Assembly: GCA_029204225.1 (NCBI GenBank)
Contig: CM055099.1
Span: 39,837,192 to 39,901,191, forward strand
DNA length: 64,000 nt
Source of the DNA: Diphasiastrum complanatum
Lineage: Eukaryota; Streptophyta; Lycopodiopsida; Lycopodiales; Lycopodiaceae
Direction: 5' to 3'
Shown here: in pieces, positions 1 through 11,989 of the stretch
How positions within the stretch are numbered: the first letter of the stretch is position 1
Layout: the number at the start of each line of letters is the position of its first letter
Program-made: the position numbers and the translations under genes
Notes under the pieces: model-generated
Told to the model about the DNA's origin: nothing
Database searches by the model: none
What the model saw: the letters and a program-made list of their open reading frames with translations, nothing else

Positions 1-2
1 AG

Positions 3-350
3 CCTAGTATTCGCTGTCCTGATAAACTTCGCTTTCCTCCACCTTGTGAACATTGTGGCATTGAACACCACGTGAAGGACTGTCCATTTCGATCTAAACC
101 AGTTGTCCCTATCTGTTCCATGCAAGTAGAAACATTGCCAGTCGAAACTCATCTAACATGGGACTTGACTCGTGCACAAACCCAACGCCAAGCCCCTACA
201 CTTGCACCCAACAAAACCCAACCGCATGTTGTGCCTCCAAGCGAAGAATCAACACCTATTGTCTATCCTCACCCGGACCAACCTCCAGGTTATGTTTGCC
301 AGTCACTTCCCAACTATGCATGCCGAATGCACAAGAATATTTGTGAATGA
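3..350 (+). pseudogene. gag-like zinc-knuckle fragment, open at left edge
   Basis: The frame is open from the first bases to a stop at 348-350. Near the N-terminal end is a Cys/His cluster (CEHCGIEHHVKDC), which resembles a retroelement nucleocapsid knuckle with one spacing off the usual C-x2-C-x4-H-x4-C. The rest is Pro/Gln/Thr-rich and low in recognisable motifs. It runs straight into Copia gag sequence at about 342. I read it as a fragment of a gag-type gene from a different element that was truncated by or fused to the downstream Copia. Its identity is uncertain. Confidence 0.4.
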
Positions 351-1124
351 GGAGGTCAGGCTTCAATCAAGAGGAGGTGGATGAGGAGGCCACATTCATC
401 AAAGGCAAATTCAAGGGCAAAGACAAAAGCAAGTGGTCAAAGGGTCAAGATCAAGGTGAGCCTTCATCTTAAGAAGAAGAAAGATAGGTCAAATTTGAAG
501 TGCTTCTATTGTGGAATCAAATGGCATTTTGCTAGTGATTGCTACAAGAAGAAGAGAGATCAAGGTGAGAAGCAAACCAACCTAACTATTGATGAAAATG
601 GTATTGATGAACAATTCTCAAATGATGCTTTTGTTATGTCATCTTGCTTGTTGGCTAATGATGGAGACATTGATCCTTGGTGGATTGATAGTGGAGCTAA
701 ATCACACATGACATATTATGAGGAGTATTACTCATCCTTGATGTCATTTGAAGTTGACAAGAAGGTTATCTACACGGAAAATGATGTTGAGTGTGCAATC
801 AAAGGCACAATTCCTATTTCCCTTTCTACAAATAGGAATGTGAATTTGATTAAGAAAGAAGATGAATTGATTGCAAAGGGGAAAATGCAAGGTAAGTTGT
901 TCAAACTTGATGCTTGTGTTGTTGCTAACCAAGTTGGATGTATGGCAAAAGAAGACATGTCAAATCAAGAGGTATGGCACAAGAGATTGGGGCATCTCAA
1001 CTTCAAGTCATTGGAGGTGATGGCAAAAAGGCAAGTGGTTCTTGGTCTTACCAAATCTTTGTCAAACAATACCCATGTTTGTGAGCAATGTCCACTTTCT
1101 AAGTCACATAGGTTACCTTACTAG
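342..1124 (+). pseudogene. Copia A: gag C-terminus, protease and pre-integrase (broken)
   Basis: A Copia gag tail (NEEVRLQ) begins near 342 and is frame-shifted before the ORF at 381-1124 (247 aa). That ORF has a CCHC knuckle (CFYCGIKWHFASDC), a protease motif WWIDSGAKSHM where most relatives have DSGAS, and a GAG-pre-integrase segment (VWHKRLGHLN followed by a CEQC pair). It stops at 1122-1124, before the integrase core, which continues in another frame. The block between protease and pre-integrase is short compared with the intact Copia at 33-39 kb, so part has probably been deleted. It is inactive. Confidence 0.85.
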
Positions 1125-1160
1125 AGATCTACATCAAGATCAAGTAAGCCTTTCTATCTT

Positions 1161-1997
1161 GTGTATTCGGATATTCATGGTTTATCTACAATTGGCAATA
1201 GTGGTGCCAAGATGTATGTTATATTCATTGATGATTTCAGTAGATTTTGTTGGGTCTATCTACTAAAAAGCAAAGATGAGGTGTTTGATGTTTTTTTCAA
1301 GTTCAAGATTGCAAGAGAGATTCAATTTTCCACAAAGATCAAGTGCTTGAGAAGTGACAATGGTGGAGAGTACATATCTACCAAGTTCAAGGCCTTTTGT
1401 GAAGAACATGGGATCAAGGGGGACTACACAAGCCCAAGGACACGACAACAAAATGGAGTGGCCGAGAGGAAGAATAGAACTTTATGTGAAGGTGCCAAAG
1501 CCATGAGGTTAGGTGCTAATCCTCCTAAATCCTTTTGGGATCAAGCTTTGTTGTGTGCTGATTTTCTATGCAATAGATGGCCAAGTGTGGTATTGGATGG
1601 AAAAACTCCTTTTGAATTATTGTTTGGTAGAAGGCCGAGTGTCAATTTTTTCAAAACTTTTGGTTGTATTTGGTATATCAACATCACTCTTGATGATAGA
1701 ACCAAGGAGAATCCTTCTTCAAAGAAAGGTGTATTTGTTGGCTATAGTGAGGTAAGCAAGGCTTACAAGATCTACATTCCTTCAATCGATAAAGTGGTCA
1801 TTGGAAGAGATGTCATTTTTTATGAAGGAAACTTTCCAAAAGTTTTTTCAAGTGGTGGTGTGGACATTGGATCTAACATTCTTGATGTTGATGATGTGAT
1901 TGATGGTACTTTGGATGTTGATGGTGAAGGGCCTACTTCAAGTCAAGCCAAGGAGGACATCAAGAGAAAGACAACAACCTTTGAGACTCACATATGA
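1161..1997 (+). pseudogene. Copia A: integrase core
   Basis: The 278-aa frame carries the rve-type integrase core: a first acidic motif (YSDIHG), FIDDFSRFCWV, the second Asp in LRSDNGGEY, and the Glu in TRQQNGVAERKNR. This matches the D-x-D35-E catalytic layout of Copia integrases. After the core comes the usual linker, ending with the PSRxTSRE region. The frame then closes and the polymerase continues in a second frame, so at least one frameshift separates integrase from reverse transcriptase. Confidence 0.85.
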
Positions 1998-3039
1998 TGA
2001 AAAGGGTAAGAAAATTGTTGGTGATACAAGTTTTGCTTTACTAACCTCTTTTGATGAACCTACATTTGTAGATCAAGCAAGGAACAAAGAGGAGTGGATC
2101 CAAGCAATGGATCTTGAATATCAAGCTCTTATGAAGAATGAAACATGGAAATTGGTGGAACTTTCAAAGGACAAGAAAACTATTGGATGCAAGTGGATCT
2201 TCAAGGTGAAGATAAACCAAGATGGATCAATCAACAAGTACAAGGCAAGGTTAGTGGCAAAAGGATATGCACAAGAGTATGGAACTGACTATGATGAGGC
2301 CTTTGCACCCGTGGCAAAGATGGTGAGCATTTGAGTCATTATTTCACTTGCTACACTTTTTGGATGGGGTCTATGGCAATCGGATATCACTAATGCATTT
2401 TTGAATGGAGATCTTGAGGAGGAAGTATTCATGGAGCAACCCGAGGGCTACATCTCTCATGAAAATCCAAATCATGTTTGTTATTTGCAAAAGAGTTTGT
2501 ATGGGCTTAAGCAACCACCAAGGAGTTGGTATGCTAAGCTTAACACTTTTTTGCTCTCTCAAAATTTTGTTATGAGTGAGTATGATCATTCACTCTATTA
2601 TAGATTTGCTAAAAATCATGTTACTATTCTTCTAGTCTATGTGGATGATATCATATTGAGTGGAGGCAACAATCAAGATATAGATGATATCAAGATTGCA
2701 CTCAAGAAGGAGTTTGAGGTCCATGATCTTGGTATTTTGCATTATATCTTGGGAATAGAGGTATTTAGGACTTCTCAATCTACATTCATATGTCAAGAGA
2801 AGTATGCTCATTTAAGCAATCCTATTTTTCATGCTAGGAGCAAGCATATTGAGGTGGCATATCACTTTGTGAGGGAACAAGTCATGGCAAAGGAAGTGGA
2901 GCATCAACATGTCTCATCAAGGGAGTGTATGGCTGATAGCTTCACCAAAGCATTGGGAAAGTACTTGTTTACAAAGCATAGGACTTCACTTGGAGTATTC
3001 TCAAAGTCTATGCTAAAAATAGTTAAAGAGGGGGTGTGA
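1998..3039 (+). pseudogene. Copia A: reverse transcriptase with most of RNase H deleted
   Basis: Two open blocks (to 2334 and 2401-3039) encode Copia RT: GCKWIFKVK, KARLVAKGYAQ, FAPVAKMV, then LYGLKQ and the catalytic YVDDI. A stop after FAPVAKMVSI breaks the frame. After the EKYAH motif the sequence jumps directly to the last part of RNase H (NPIFHARSKHIEV), so about 150 residues covering most of RNase H are missing. The C-terminal SRECMADSFTKAL is still present. The stop codon overlaps the start of the LTR. Confidence 0.85.
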
Positions 3040-3147
3040 AAACTGTTTGGTTACATCTGGTACATTGCATTTGGACTAGTTTTCCTAGGGTTTTGGTTAA
3101 GTACCTAGAAGTTGCCTTTTTGAAGGCGTAGTTGGAGAATAGGGCCA
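3025..3147 (+). mobile_element. Polypurine tract and first ~110 bp of the Copia A 3' LTR
   Basis: A purine run (AAAGAGGGG, ending 3034) is followed at 3035 by TGTGAAAACTG, the form of a plant LTR start directly after a polypurine tract. Only about 110 bp of LTR is present. At about 3148 the sequence switches to a second copy of the RT region, so the LTR was truncated by a rearrangement. Confidence 0.6.
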
Positions 3148-4177
3148 AATTTGGATGTTGATGGTGAAGGGCCTACTTCAAGTCAAAATCCAAGGAGGAC
3201 ATCAAGAGAAACACAACAACCTTTGAGACTCACATATGATGAAAAGGGTAAGCAAATTGTTGGTGGTACAAGTTTTGCTTTACTAACCTCTTTTGATGAA
3301 CCTACATGTGTAGCTGAAGCAAGGAACAAAGAGGGGTGGATCCAAGCAATGAATCTTGAATATCAAGCTCTTATGAAGAATGAAACATGGAGATTGGTGG
3401 AACTCCCAAAGGACAAGAAAGCTATTGGATGCAAATGGATCTTCAAAGTGAAGGTAAACCAAGATGGATCAATCAACAAGTACAAGGCAAGGTTAGTGGC
3501 AAAAGGACATGCACAAGAGTATGGAATTGACTATGATGAGACCTTTGCACCCGTGGCAAAGATGGTAATCATTCGAGTCATTATTTCACTTGCTACACTT
3601 TTTGGATCTATGGAAATTGGATACTACAAATGCATTCTTGAATGGAGATCTTGAAGAGGAAGTGTTCATGGAGAAACCCGAAGGTTACATCTCTCATGGT
3701 AAGCCAAATCATGTTTGTTATTTGCAAAAGAGCTTGTATGGGCTTAAGCAAGTACCAAGGAGTTGGTATGCTAAGCTTAACACTGTTTTACTCTGTCAAA
3801 ACTTTGTTATGAGTGAGTATGATCATTCACTCTATTATAGATTTGCTGGAAATCAGGTTACTATTCTTCTAATCTATGTGGATGATATCATATTGAGTGG
3901 AAGCAGCAATCAAGATATAGATGATATCAAGATTGCACTCAAGAAGGAGTTTGAGGTCCATGGTCTTGGTCTTTTGCATTATATCTTGGGCATAGAGGTA
4001 TTTACAACTTCTCAATCTACATTCATATGTCAAGAGAAGTATGCACATTCTATTCTAAAAAGATTTCATATGGTAGATGCAAAGTCTTGTGATACACCAA
4101 TGGAGTCGAATGTAAAGCCAACTATAAGCCGAGTGCAATACACCATCACCTCTAAGTTGATAGGCATATATTGGTAA
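3148..4177 (+). pseudogene. Second, duplicated reverse-transcriptase block of Copia A
   Basis: Starting at the same point (LDVDGEGPTSSQ) that lies at about 1912 in the first copy, about 970 bp repeat the linker and RT of Copia A at roughly 93-95% identity by eye. The RT runs in two frames (3151-3654 and 3590-4177), with a shift near FLNGDLEEE. YVDDI is present, and this copy goes a little further into the connection region (CDTPMES) before it turns into unrelated sequence near 4117. It is a partial copy of the same or a sister element joined head-to-tail. Confidence 0.8.
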
Positions 4178-4920
4178 TAGATTCTCCTTAGGATCTTCCA
4201 CAAAATAGACTAGGAGGCTATTGTGGTCCTCCGTTGAGTTCGGTGACATGCAAGATGATATGACTAAAACTTCCACCTTGCCACTATTTGTTGATGAAAT
4301 TTGTGATTTAGGTGGATCAATCTGACATCTATCCTTCTGGTGAGCTCTTGTTGGCTTGATTCTGCTTGTGACCTTTGAACCGTTGGATCTGGCTATCGGG
4401 CCTTCTGCTCCACCTTTGGTCCTTGTTGAAGATTCTTGGTTGGACATCTTGCACTCAGATGATTTTCAAGACAGTATGTATGATTGGTCCTTCTCAAGAA
4501 AATTGACCGTGCGAGAATAAGCTTGAGAACAACTTGACCTTGAAGTGCAAGGTTCTTGGTCTTCCGTGGCACTTGATCCACTTGACTCTACTACACTTAG
4601 TTGCCTAGTATAGGGTTTAGGATTGCATTATTGCTCATGGTTGACTCTTGTTCCTTTGATTTCCCATATGATGATTCATTAGAGAGATAGAAAAAATCTT
4701 TCATCCCATGTGAGATTTCCATCATGGTAGCATCCTTACAAAGTTGTGTAAGTGACGCATAGGATGCTAATTTTGTCATACCAGATCTAGTCCTTTTGGG
4801 TAGTCTAGCATAGTATTTTGCCATGATGATCTATTCAGGAATTGGACAATCCTTCACTAGATGGAAGATTTATTAAGTGTAGTCTCGGATTGTTTCATTA
4901 GAGAACTTCTGAAGTTTAGA
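4178..4920 (-). pseudogene. Degenerate gag-like region, minus strand
   Basis: The minus strand has short open blocks (4393-4581, 4597-4824 and 4055-4447) that together look like a decayed gag. There is a basic segment, a degenerate zinc-knuckle-like HTYCLENHLSARC, and charged linkers. No block has a clear family signature. Its place downstream (on the minus strand) of the leader and LTR-like sequence at 5-6.8 kb supports a gag reading, but this is inference. Confidence 0.3.
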
Positions 4921-5021
4921 TAATCCTGCAAGAGCGGTCTCCATAGTCCAACACTATAATGTCGCAAAGTAGCTGGTTGATGGATTTTTTCAAGGTCCGC
5001 ACAATGGTGTTGGTGCTTGAA

Positions 5022-5092
5022 CTCTTTTTTTTTTTTTGAAGTGGAAAGAAGAAGAAGAAGAAGAAGAAGAAGAAGAAGAAGAAGAAGAGAAA
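5022..5092. repeat. Poly-T followed by (GAA)n microsatellite
   Basis: A T run at about 5023-5037 is followed by roughly fourteen GAA units up to about 5090. On the minus strand it translates to Phe/Lys runs, which explains the low-complexity ORF there. Confidence 0.95.
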
Positions 5093-5093
5093 A

Positions 5094-6210
5094 GAGTAAG
5101 TAAAAAGATTGATCAGTAAGGATGAAAAAGTAAAATAGAAATGGATTTGACAGACGAGAAGGGAGATGGAAGATGGAATAGGGATGTAACGAAAAAGTGA
5201 TGAATGAACGGTATGGGCGATACTGATTTTTTTGGTACTGATCATCTTGATCTGAGATTCATTCACTTGGTTCAATCTAGGAGTGTTGGATCTTAATGGG
5301 TGTTGTGACTGCAACCTAGATTTGACAAGATCTAATCAGTTTAGTCGGCTAACAATGTGATTTTAGCCTATTTTTGGTGATTTTTTCCAGATATCTCTCT
5401 GATCCTAGATCTGATTGGCTTGATATTTTTACAGTAGACAGATCTGAGGCAGATCTTTCTATTTATCCTATTTGTGAAGGTTACTCAGTGCGAGGATTGG
5501 TCATGCGAGAGTTCTTTGTATAGTTTTGCAGTCAAAAATCCACTTTTCTTGCAATTTACTGGGAACTAACTTTTGTCCTCTGGTCTCACTGAGATGGAAC
5601 TTCAGTAGCCTCTGCGAAGGTTAGTTTTCAGTTTGGAAGTTTTTTTATTTTTACAAGGGTTTTTTCAAATTTTATGGGTTTTTGTGAGTTTTTTCAAAAT
5701 CTTTTGAGAACTAACCTTCGTAGGCTTTTATGCAAGTCTGGGATAATACCTTGGAGCTACTGCCAGTCATGAGAAGGTTCATGCCCACTGATTTTTGAGA
5801 AATCAAAATCTGAATTTTGGCTCTCTTTTTCTCTCCAAAATGTAGATTTGAACATTTTTTTTATTTTTATGAATTTTTATGGGTCTATGGAAAGAGTTGG
5901 GAGCTAGGAACTGAACCTCCCACCCAAAAATCTCTCCCTACAATGCTTCCAAACAAAAAATCAAGACAAAAATGACAAAATCTCAAAAAAAAATGGCAAA
6001 GTTAATACTAAATCACTAACCTCAAAAAATCCAATTCTTTTGTGTTAAAAAAGAGAAGAGAGAGAAGAGGAGAGGGAGAGAAAAAAGAGAAGAAGCTATG
6101 CGGCGATATGAGAATGTGGCGCTCCTCGGCAACGGCGCCACTGTTGTATCGCAGATGTAGTATAGGGTTTGAACACTGGGAGCGTCAACCCTGCTTTCAC
6201 TTGCATAGCC
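5094..6210. other. No gene; leader-like, AT-rich
   Basis: There is no credible coding frame. The stretch has many short T runs and lies on the minus strand between the LTR-like sequence at 6.4-6.75 kb and the gag-like remnants at 4.2-4.9 kb. That is the position of an untranslated leader. No PBS could be recognised. Confidence 0.4.
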
Positions 6211-6249
6211 AAAAGGGAGAGTGGAGGGAGAGAGAGAGAGGAGAGGAGA

Positions 6250-6283
<34 letters not shown>

Positions 6284-6285
6284 GC
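6211..6285. repeat. (GA)n / (GT)n microsatellite
   Basis: Alternating GA runs with a short GT run. This is low complexity and the source of Arg/Glu-rich false ORFs on both strands. Confidence 0.95.
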
Positions 6286-6377
6286 CTAGGTTGAGAAAGG
6301 ATTTGGGGGCTCGAGTGGCTACCCAAAGCTATTCAATCTCGACATAGGGAGAGAGGGAGAGAGAGACCTGAAGTGAA

Positions 6378-6750
6378 ACCATAAGAGCTTTATTAAGAAA
6401 AAGATGGAAGATAAAAAATGACTCCCTCTTATAGATTTTAGAGGTTAGCCTCCACTCTTATTGGCCACTTCATTGGGGCAATAAACACAACTTAAATCTA
6501 ATGGTGTTAAGAAAGCACAAGGGCAATCACATGATTCATGTGAGTTCTAATTTGGGCCCTTTTAGCTTTTTAATTTGCAACTTGACATAGGGCCTCTAAT
6601 GTTATTTTAGAGTTTTAAGCCCCTAGTCTCTTATTCCTAGGAATTATAACTTACTACTTGTGCTCATTGGGTTGGGCTTATATGCGTAAGGTGCCAGTGC
6701 CCTCGCACTTATTGCTCTACTCTATTGTGGTGGGGCTCACTTGGTAAGGC
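6378..6750 (-). mobile_element. LTR-like promoter/polyadenylation segment (minus)
   Basis: Read on the minus strand, the segment holds a TATA-like CTATAAGAG (about 6425-6436) and, downstream, AATAAAG (about 6386-6392). This is the order expected in an LTR (U3 promoter, then R/polyadenylation). The upstream part (GTTGGGCTTATA, then AGGTGCCAGTGCCCTCGCACTTA on the plus strand, and a TTGACATAGGGCC block) resembles the LTR-like segments at 14.0-14.15 kb and 48.7-48.85 kb. The ends could not be placed. Confidence 0.45.
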
Positions 6751-7064
6751 TTGGACAACAATAGTTTTAGTGGTGGGAGCCACTGATTTTTTATTGTATA
6801 GGAAATACCCACAAAAGTCCAGCCCACTGCAAGAAGGCTCATTGCGGTTTCCTACGGTGGCTTGACTGCACGGAACCACAAGGAGCCTTCTTCATGTTTC
6901 TTGTGTTGGATCGAGCCCTGGACCTAGCAAATGGACCAGGCCCTAGCCCCAAACTTGGTCCTACCAAAAATCCCAATGGCCTGCATTTGCAAGCATGCCA
7001 TGTGCTATGAAATTTCGAAAGCAAGATACGAAGAAAACTCACAAAACTCGCAAATGATTTACTC
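6751..7064. other. No gene seen
   Basis: About 300 bp with no recognised coding or repeat structure. A 67-aa minus-strand frame here has no family features. Confidence 0.5.
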
Positions 7065-8136
7065 GTAAATGTATCTACGGTCTTATGTAGGCCTCATGAC
7101 TTGGTATAAAAAGCTCGACAGTGTTCTGAATTCTCTAGGCTTTACTACTAGACATCCTGACTATAATGTCTATATTAAAAAAAATAGAAAATAAGTTTGT
7201 GACTTTGACAATATTTATGGATAACTCTCTGATGATATAAAATTGTCTGATGTTGATTCATGAAACGAATAGTTAGATATCTATAAATTATGAGATCATA
7301 GAAGCGACGAAATGTCTGGGGCTACAAATCAAAAGAGGCCGAACAAGAGGAGTTATGCATCTGAACCAGTCCAAATTTGCTGAGAAAGTATTAAAGCAAC
7401 ATGGGATGATCGAATGCAAAGAGAAGGCGACGCAATGATAGTAGGAATGAGATTGTTTGAGCAGGATTGCTCAAGCACAGACGAAGAGAGACAGAAGATG
7501 GAGAGAATATCATATCAAAATCTGATCAGTAATCTGATGTACCTCACGGTCTGCACAAGACCTGATCTAGCATTCTTTGTCTATTCACTAAGTCAATTCT
7601 CCTCCAATCCTAGCATGCAACATTGGTTGATGGAAAAATGAATACTACAATATCTGAAAGGCGCCCACAATTTGGAATTGATCTATGAAAAGCAGAAGGA
7701 ATTTATCCTTCAACACTACAACAATGCAAGCTGGGGTAGCTGCAAAGATGACAACAAGTCCATAAAAGGTGGATGTTTGATAGCATGCAGAGCTGCGATT
7801 AGTTGGACCTACAAGAAGCAAATACTCGTAGCTCAATCCTCATGCGAAGCTGAGTACGTAGAAGCTTCAAAGGTGGCAAATGAGGTGATATGGCATACCA
7901 CATCAAGACCCTTCCACCGTGAAGATAGATCTCAGAGTGCTATATGCCCCAAGATCCAGTTTTCCATTCAAAAACCAAACATATACCTCTAAAACACCAT
8001 CATGTTCTGATCTCAAAGGGAGAGCTTTGTGTCGAATTCATAAAATCGAAAGATATTATTGCAGATATGCTGACCAAGCCGCTAGACAAACCATTATTTA
8101 CAAAACATAGAAGATCGATCAGAATTGGATAAAAGA
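7065..8136 (+). pseudogene. Copia B: end of reverse transcriptase and RNase H (broken)
   Basis: Three frames together give the second half of a Copia polyprotein. They show an RT tail (TWYKKLDSVLNSLGF, then CLGLQIKRGRTRGV), the connection segment ending YLTVCTRPDLAF, and RNase H (WGSCKDDNKSIKGG, QSSCEAEYVEASK, then FIKSKDIIADMLTKPL). The YVDD region is replaced by stops near 7200. There is also a stop at 7639-7641 and a frameshift near 7900. The sequence is clearly different from the other Copia families in this window. Confidence 0.8.
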
Positions 8137-8161
8137 AAAGGTTGTATCGTTCAAGAGGGAG

Positions 8162-8654
8162 TGTTAGAGATGGTGAACTTATGCAGCCCTCCTCTGGCAT
8201 TTTCTAAATGACCGACAAATCGGCGGGCATTGACACTGAACTGTCAACTTCTACACAAGTGCTGAGGGCAGGACGTCGAGTAGAATGAATTGTTGGACAA
8301 GTCGAATTATCGGCCTCTAGCTTGTCGGGTGTGAAGCCTCCAATTGTCACGCTCAGCCATAAAGGAATGTTGCAGGAGAGATGTAGTTAACATATAGTTT
8401 AGCGTAATTCTCTCTTGTAACAATTAGTTAATCTATCTTTTAATCCCATCTAGCGGGACATAAGTGTAGACTAGATATTAGTAGAATGCATGAAAAAAGC
8501 TTTATGTAGAAAAAGAAGTATACATAATTGTAAGGGGAGCGTCAAGCCGCTATGTTGCGATGCAATCTAATAGAAAACAAATTACAAAAGACATTTATGT
8601 TCTTCCAACTATAATTTATGCATTACATCTATTATTGTTTGATTGATTGTTACA
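8162..8654 (+). mobile_element. Copia B 3' LTR (493 bp), with polypurine tract at 8152-8161
   Basis: CAAGAGGGAG is followed by TGTTAGAG. The segment ends ...GATTGTTACA at 8654, giving 5'-TG...CA-3'. About 11 bp later is TTGGTAGCAGCG, which resembles a diverged TGGTATCAGAG primer site. The right boundary is inferred from that and from the terminal CA. No second copy exists in the window to confirm it. Confidence 0.55.
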
Positions 8655-11114
8655 TTGTCTGTGATTGGTAGCAGCGTATCTAGGCCCTGTAATCACACTT
8701 CCACACTGAATAGGCGCACATCGCTAAACACCCAATTCTTAAAAGATAACGATGAATCTACTTCAATGTTGGGCATTTATCTAATTTTGTCGTAAATTAA
8801 CCGTAGGTTATCGATATGGTTATGTATGCATTAAACCATAGGAGGTAAAAATACCAAAAAATGAAACTCATTTGAAATCACCAATGGTTGAAAAGATAGA
8901 GAACTAGGATCTTTCATAATAGTCGGCCTTTAACAATTGGCCAATATCATACTGTAAGAACTACCAAATACCCGCCAATAACTTCCCAAAATTAAGATAA
9001 TTGGTAGTCAAAACTTCAACCATGTATCTAATACCTAGAACCATCTATTACCAGATTAATTTTTTGTCTTATTACTTGGGACCATTATGTATGAAAACTT
9101 CAATTTTTTTCAAACTGTCAATTATGAAAAAATTCAAATAACCACACAACACTAGTATAGTCACACATTACATATCCATAGAAATCTCTTGTATAAGACC
9201 ACACACACACACAACAACAACAACAAAATGAGATGCTATTACATCATAACATGACACATTTATTGAAAACAAGAATAGGCACACGAATGGGAATTCTTTG
9301 TCTCACTATTAACAAACAAGTGCCAAAATTCTAAGCCTACTCCTTTGTTGGTAACATGGAGCATGTTACACAAGACACTTATCAATGTTGGATTCAACAT
9401 TCCATGGTTATAAAATTCACCCTTTACATATTTTTCATGGTTAATTTATTTTTTGAATAGACATAATATTCATATTTGGATCATTTACAAGAATCAATGT
9501 TGCAATATTTGTGTTTCTAGTAAATATTCCATTTACTTTTTACATTGTTCATTGGGCCATACATGTTCTTATTTCTAGTTTAAATTTTTGTAGCACTATG
9601 CATTATATATTATACATGTGAATTTCCAAAGTATAGCTTCAACATCTTTCACGAATTTCAATATTAGCTTTTATTATTATTTTGACAGGTCTCATGCTTT
9701 TTTTTTTTTTTTTCTTTTTTTCACCACATAGTGCTATTACTTGTTGCTTTGTGCACATTTTAATGTATTTGGTTTCAGAAAATGTCCTTACAATAATTTT
9801 GGAAATTTATCAATTGCCAAGGTTTTTGATACACATCATAAACTCCATGTGCATGCAATTTATGGCTTAATATATTATAGGGACAAATATTAATAATAAC
9901 AATGGAGTTCAAGCAAAGTCATAGTGGCTAATTTGAGCCTAAAACGTGTATTCACATGCAAAGGGTATGAGATGTGGATTGCACAAGTGTATGCTTGTGA
10001 ATCCTAGTAAGACTTTTGTGTAGTCTTTGGTAATAACTATTGCTTATTTCAACAATTATGTATTGATTTTAACAATAGGGTTCAGGTCGAGTCTTAGTGG
10101 CTATTTAAAGCTAAAACTTATAAGTTCACATGCAATGGATATGAAATGTGTACCACACAAGTGCGTGTGCTTGAGGTAGGTAGTAGAACTTTGATATAGT
10201 GATCTACAATAAATCTTTACTTTTGTCTATTTTTTGTAATAGACTTTTCATATGTAAATTTTTTGTGGCACAATCCACATAGTCGTATTCATTCTCGTAG
10301 CATTAGTTAGTCTAATTAATGACATTCCCCAGTAAGATATTCATTGAATACACATGTCTTTAATGACAAAGTATCAACGACAAAGAATCTAAGGAATATA
10401 TATTGATTTTTTTTATAAATCAAAACATGTTTTATTCTCATGACACATTGGCAATTACATTATTCTCATGTCTAAAAGCCATGAATTTATCATCACATTT
10501 AAGGTTGTCTTTTTCTTTTTTCTTTTTGAATGCTCATTTGATTACTAACATTTTACCAAGGGTGCAAATAGACCAAAAGCCTTGAGAAAAGTCAAAATGA
10601 GATGAGTAAGTCATCAATAAGAAGATAGGACATGTGAGAATAAAAACAACTATAACAAAAGGAGAAGGTAGAATTAAGCCAAAAAAGAAAAGAAATCATA
10701 TATATCCTATCGTATTTTCTCTTTCATTTTCTAAATTTTGTTGTCTCAAATATCACTGCCAACCCTTGTGCATTCTTTTAATTTCCCAAATTATTTGGTG
10801 TTTCTATTGTTCCAAAATCTAAAGTGCAGCATATGCTAAGTTCTAGGGCTTCAAAATGTTCTCTTTGCCAAATTCAATGGTGAACATGATGCTCGACTAT
10901 AAGTGAAAATTTTGAAACTATAAGTGAAAGACATTTTTCATGTAAGAAGTTATTATAGGAATTCTTGGAAGTGGCAACATCCTCGACTCTTAAAGGTAAT
11001 GTTTTTTCATGTAAATAGAATTTACATATTTTTCATAGAGCCTTTTCAAGCATGTTAGGTTCCAAAAAGTTCTCTTATCTTAATAAATAAAGGTGAACTT
11101 TCTCTCTAGGCCTC
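8655..11114. other. AT-rich region without a gene
   Basis: No frame longer than about 60 aa with any family feature. It contains a (CA)n/(CAA)n microsatellite at about 9191-9228, poly-T at 9698-9718, and the diverged direct repeat described separately. It could be the internal part of a long-decayed element or genuine intergenic sequence. Confidence 0.5.
9899..10205 (+). repeat. Diverged direct repeat, two copies of ~125 bp
   Basis: The blocks at about 9899-10030 and 10076-10205 share the order TTCA-GTC-TAGTGGCTA, AGCCTAAAAC, TTCACATGCAA, GATATGARATGTG, CACAAGTG, GCTTG. Identity is perhaps 70-75% by eye, with about 45 bp between copies. No coding sense was seen. The GTTCA-GTC core loosely recalls a tRNA B-box, but that is not enough to call a SINE. 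Confidence 0.45.
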
Positions 11115-11989
11115 TATAGGCTAGTTACAAGCTTGCTAATATTGCATGACCATTTTGGGACCATAATGCTTTTAGATCCAATGGTTTTAGAGCAATTTTA
11201 CATTCAACCCCATTGAAGTCGGCCATGCTTTTATTCCCGTCACCGTAAAATATGGTGGTGAGGCACTGGGCTTTGTTTTTGCTCATTGGCCGGTCTGCTA
11301 CTTGTCGACTTCTCTGGCATTGGCGCTCTTGGTACATATAGATTCTAGAGTGTCTTTATATGTGATTTGTCGACGCTCTTCGTGGTAGTTCGATGGCTCA
11401 ACTTCGTTGCTTGATTAAGTATTATGCTCTTTTGATAGCCTGAATCAGTTAAATCTTCACGAGAATCTTCTAACATGCCCCCACTGCGAATTTGGTGACA
11501 GTCCCTTGGCACCTGCATATGTCTTTGGCATTGGCGTGCGTGGCAATGTGAAACTGTTGCGAAGGAAGGTGAAAGGGGTATAGACAAGAGGAGGAGGTGA
11601 GAAGTGGTGAAAAGTGAGGAAAAGTTTTTGGGTGACAATGATTAGCTATAAATGGGGGGGGGGGGACAGAGAAAGTGTATATACAAATAGATTGAAAAAA
11701 TAAAAGTAAATTACAAGAAAGAGAAAACGGAACGAATGGTGAAAAACAAGAAAATAAAAGTGAGTCCTTTGATTATTTTTGTGGGACTTCTTTTTCTTTG
11801 TTTTTTCTTTTTATCAAATAGTTTTTTTTTTTTTGTGAATGGAAGATATAGATGATAGATAAATACATCATTGAGCCTGTTCGAGTTGTTTGCCCTTATT
11901 GTCTTCTACATCTCGGATTTGACGATGGGTCGTAGCGACAACACGGATGAAACGAGACCACAATGAGCTGTGTGTTATGGATTGTGAGC
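11115..11989 (-). other. Weakly coding remnants, minus strand
   Basis: Two minus-strand frames (11345-11638, 97 aa; 11125-11337, 70 aa) lie directly downstream, in minus orientation, of the unknown protein remnant at 12-13.4 kb. They have no recognised motif. A G10 run sits near 11656 and T runs near 11820. They may be the 3' untranslated part of the same dead element. Confidence 0.25.

Noticed and set aside
4916-5314. 132-aa minus-strand ORF with a poly-Phe run
   Set aside because: Produced by the GAA microsatellite and T runs.
6042-6347. 101-aa Arg/Glu-rich ORF
   Set aside because: Produced by the GA microsatellite.
10076-10110. tRNA-like B-box (GGTTCAGGTCGAGTC), possible SINE
   Set aside because: No A-box at the right distance, no poly-A tail or target duplication seen.
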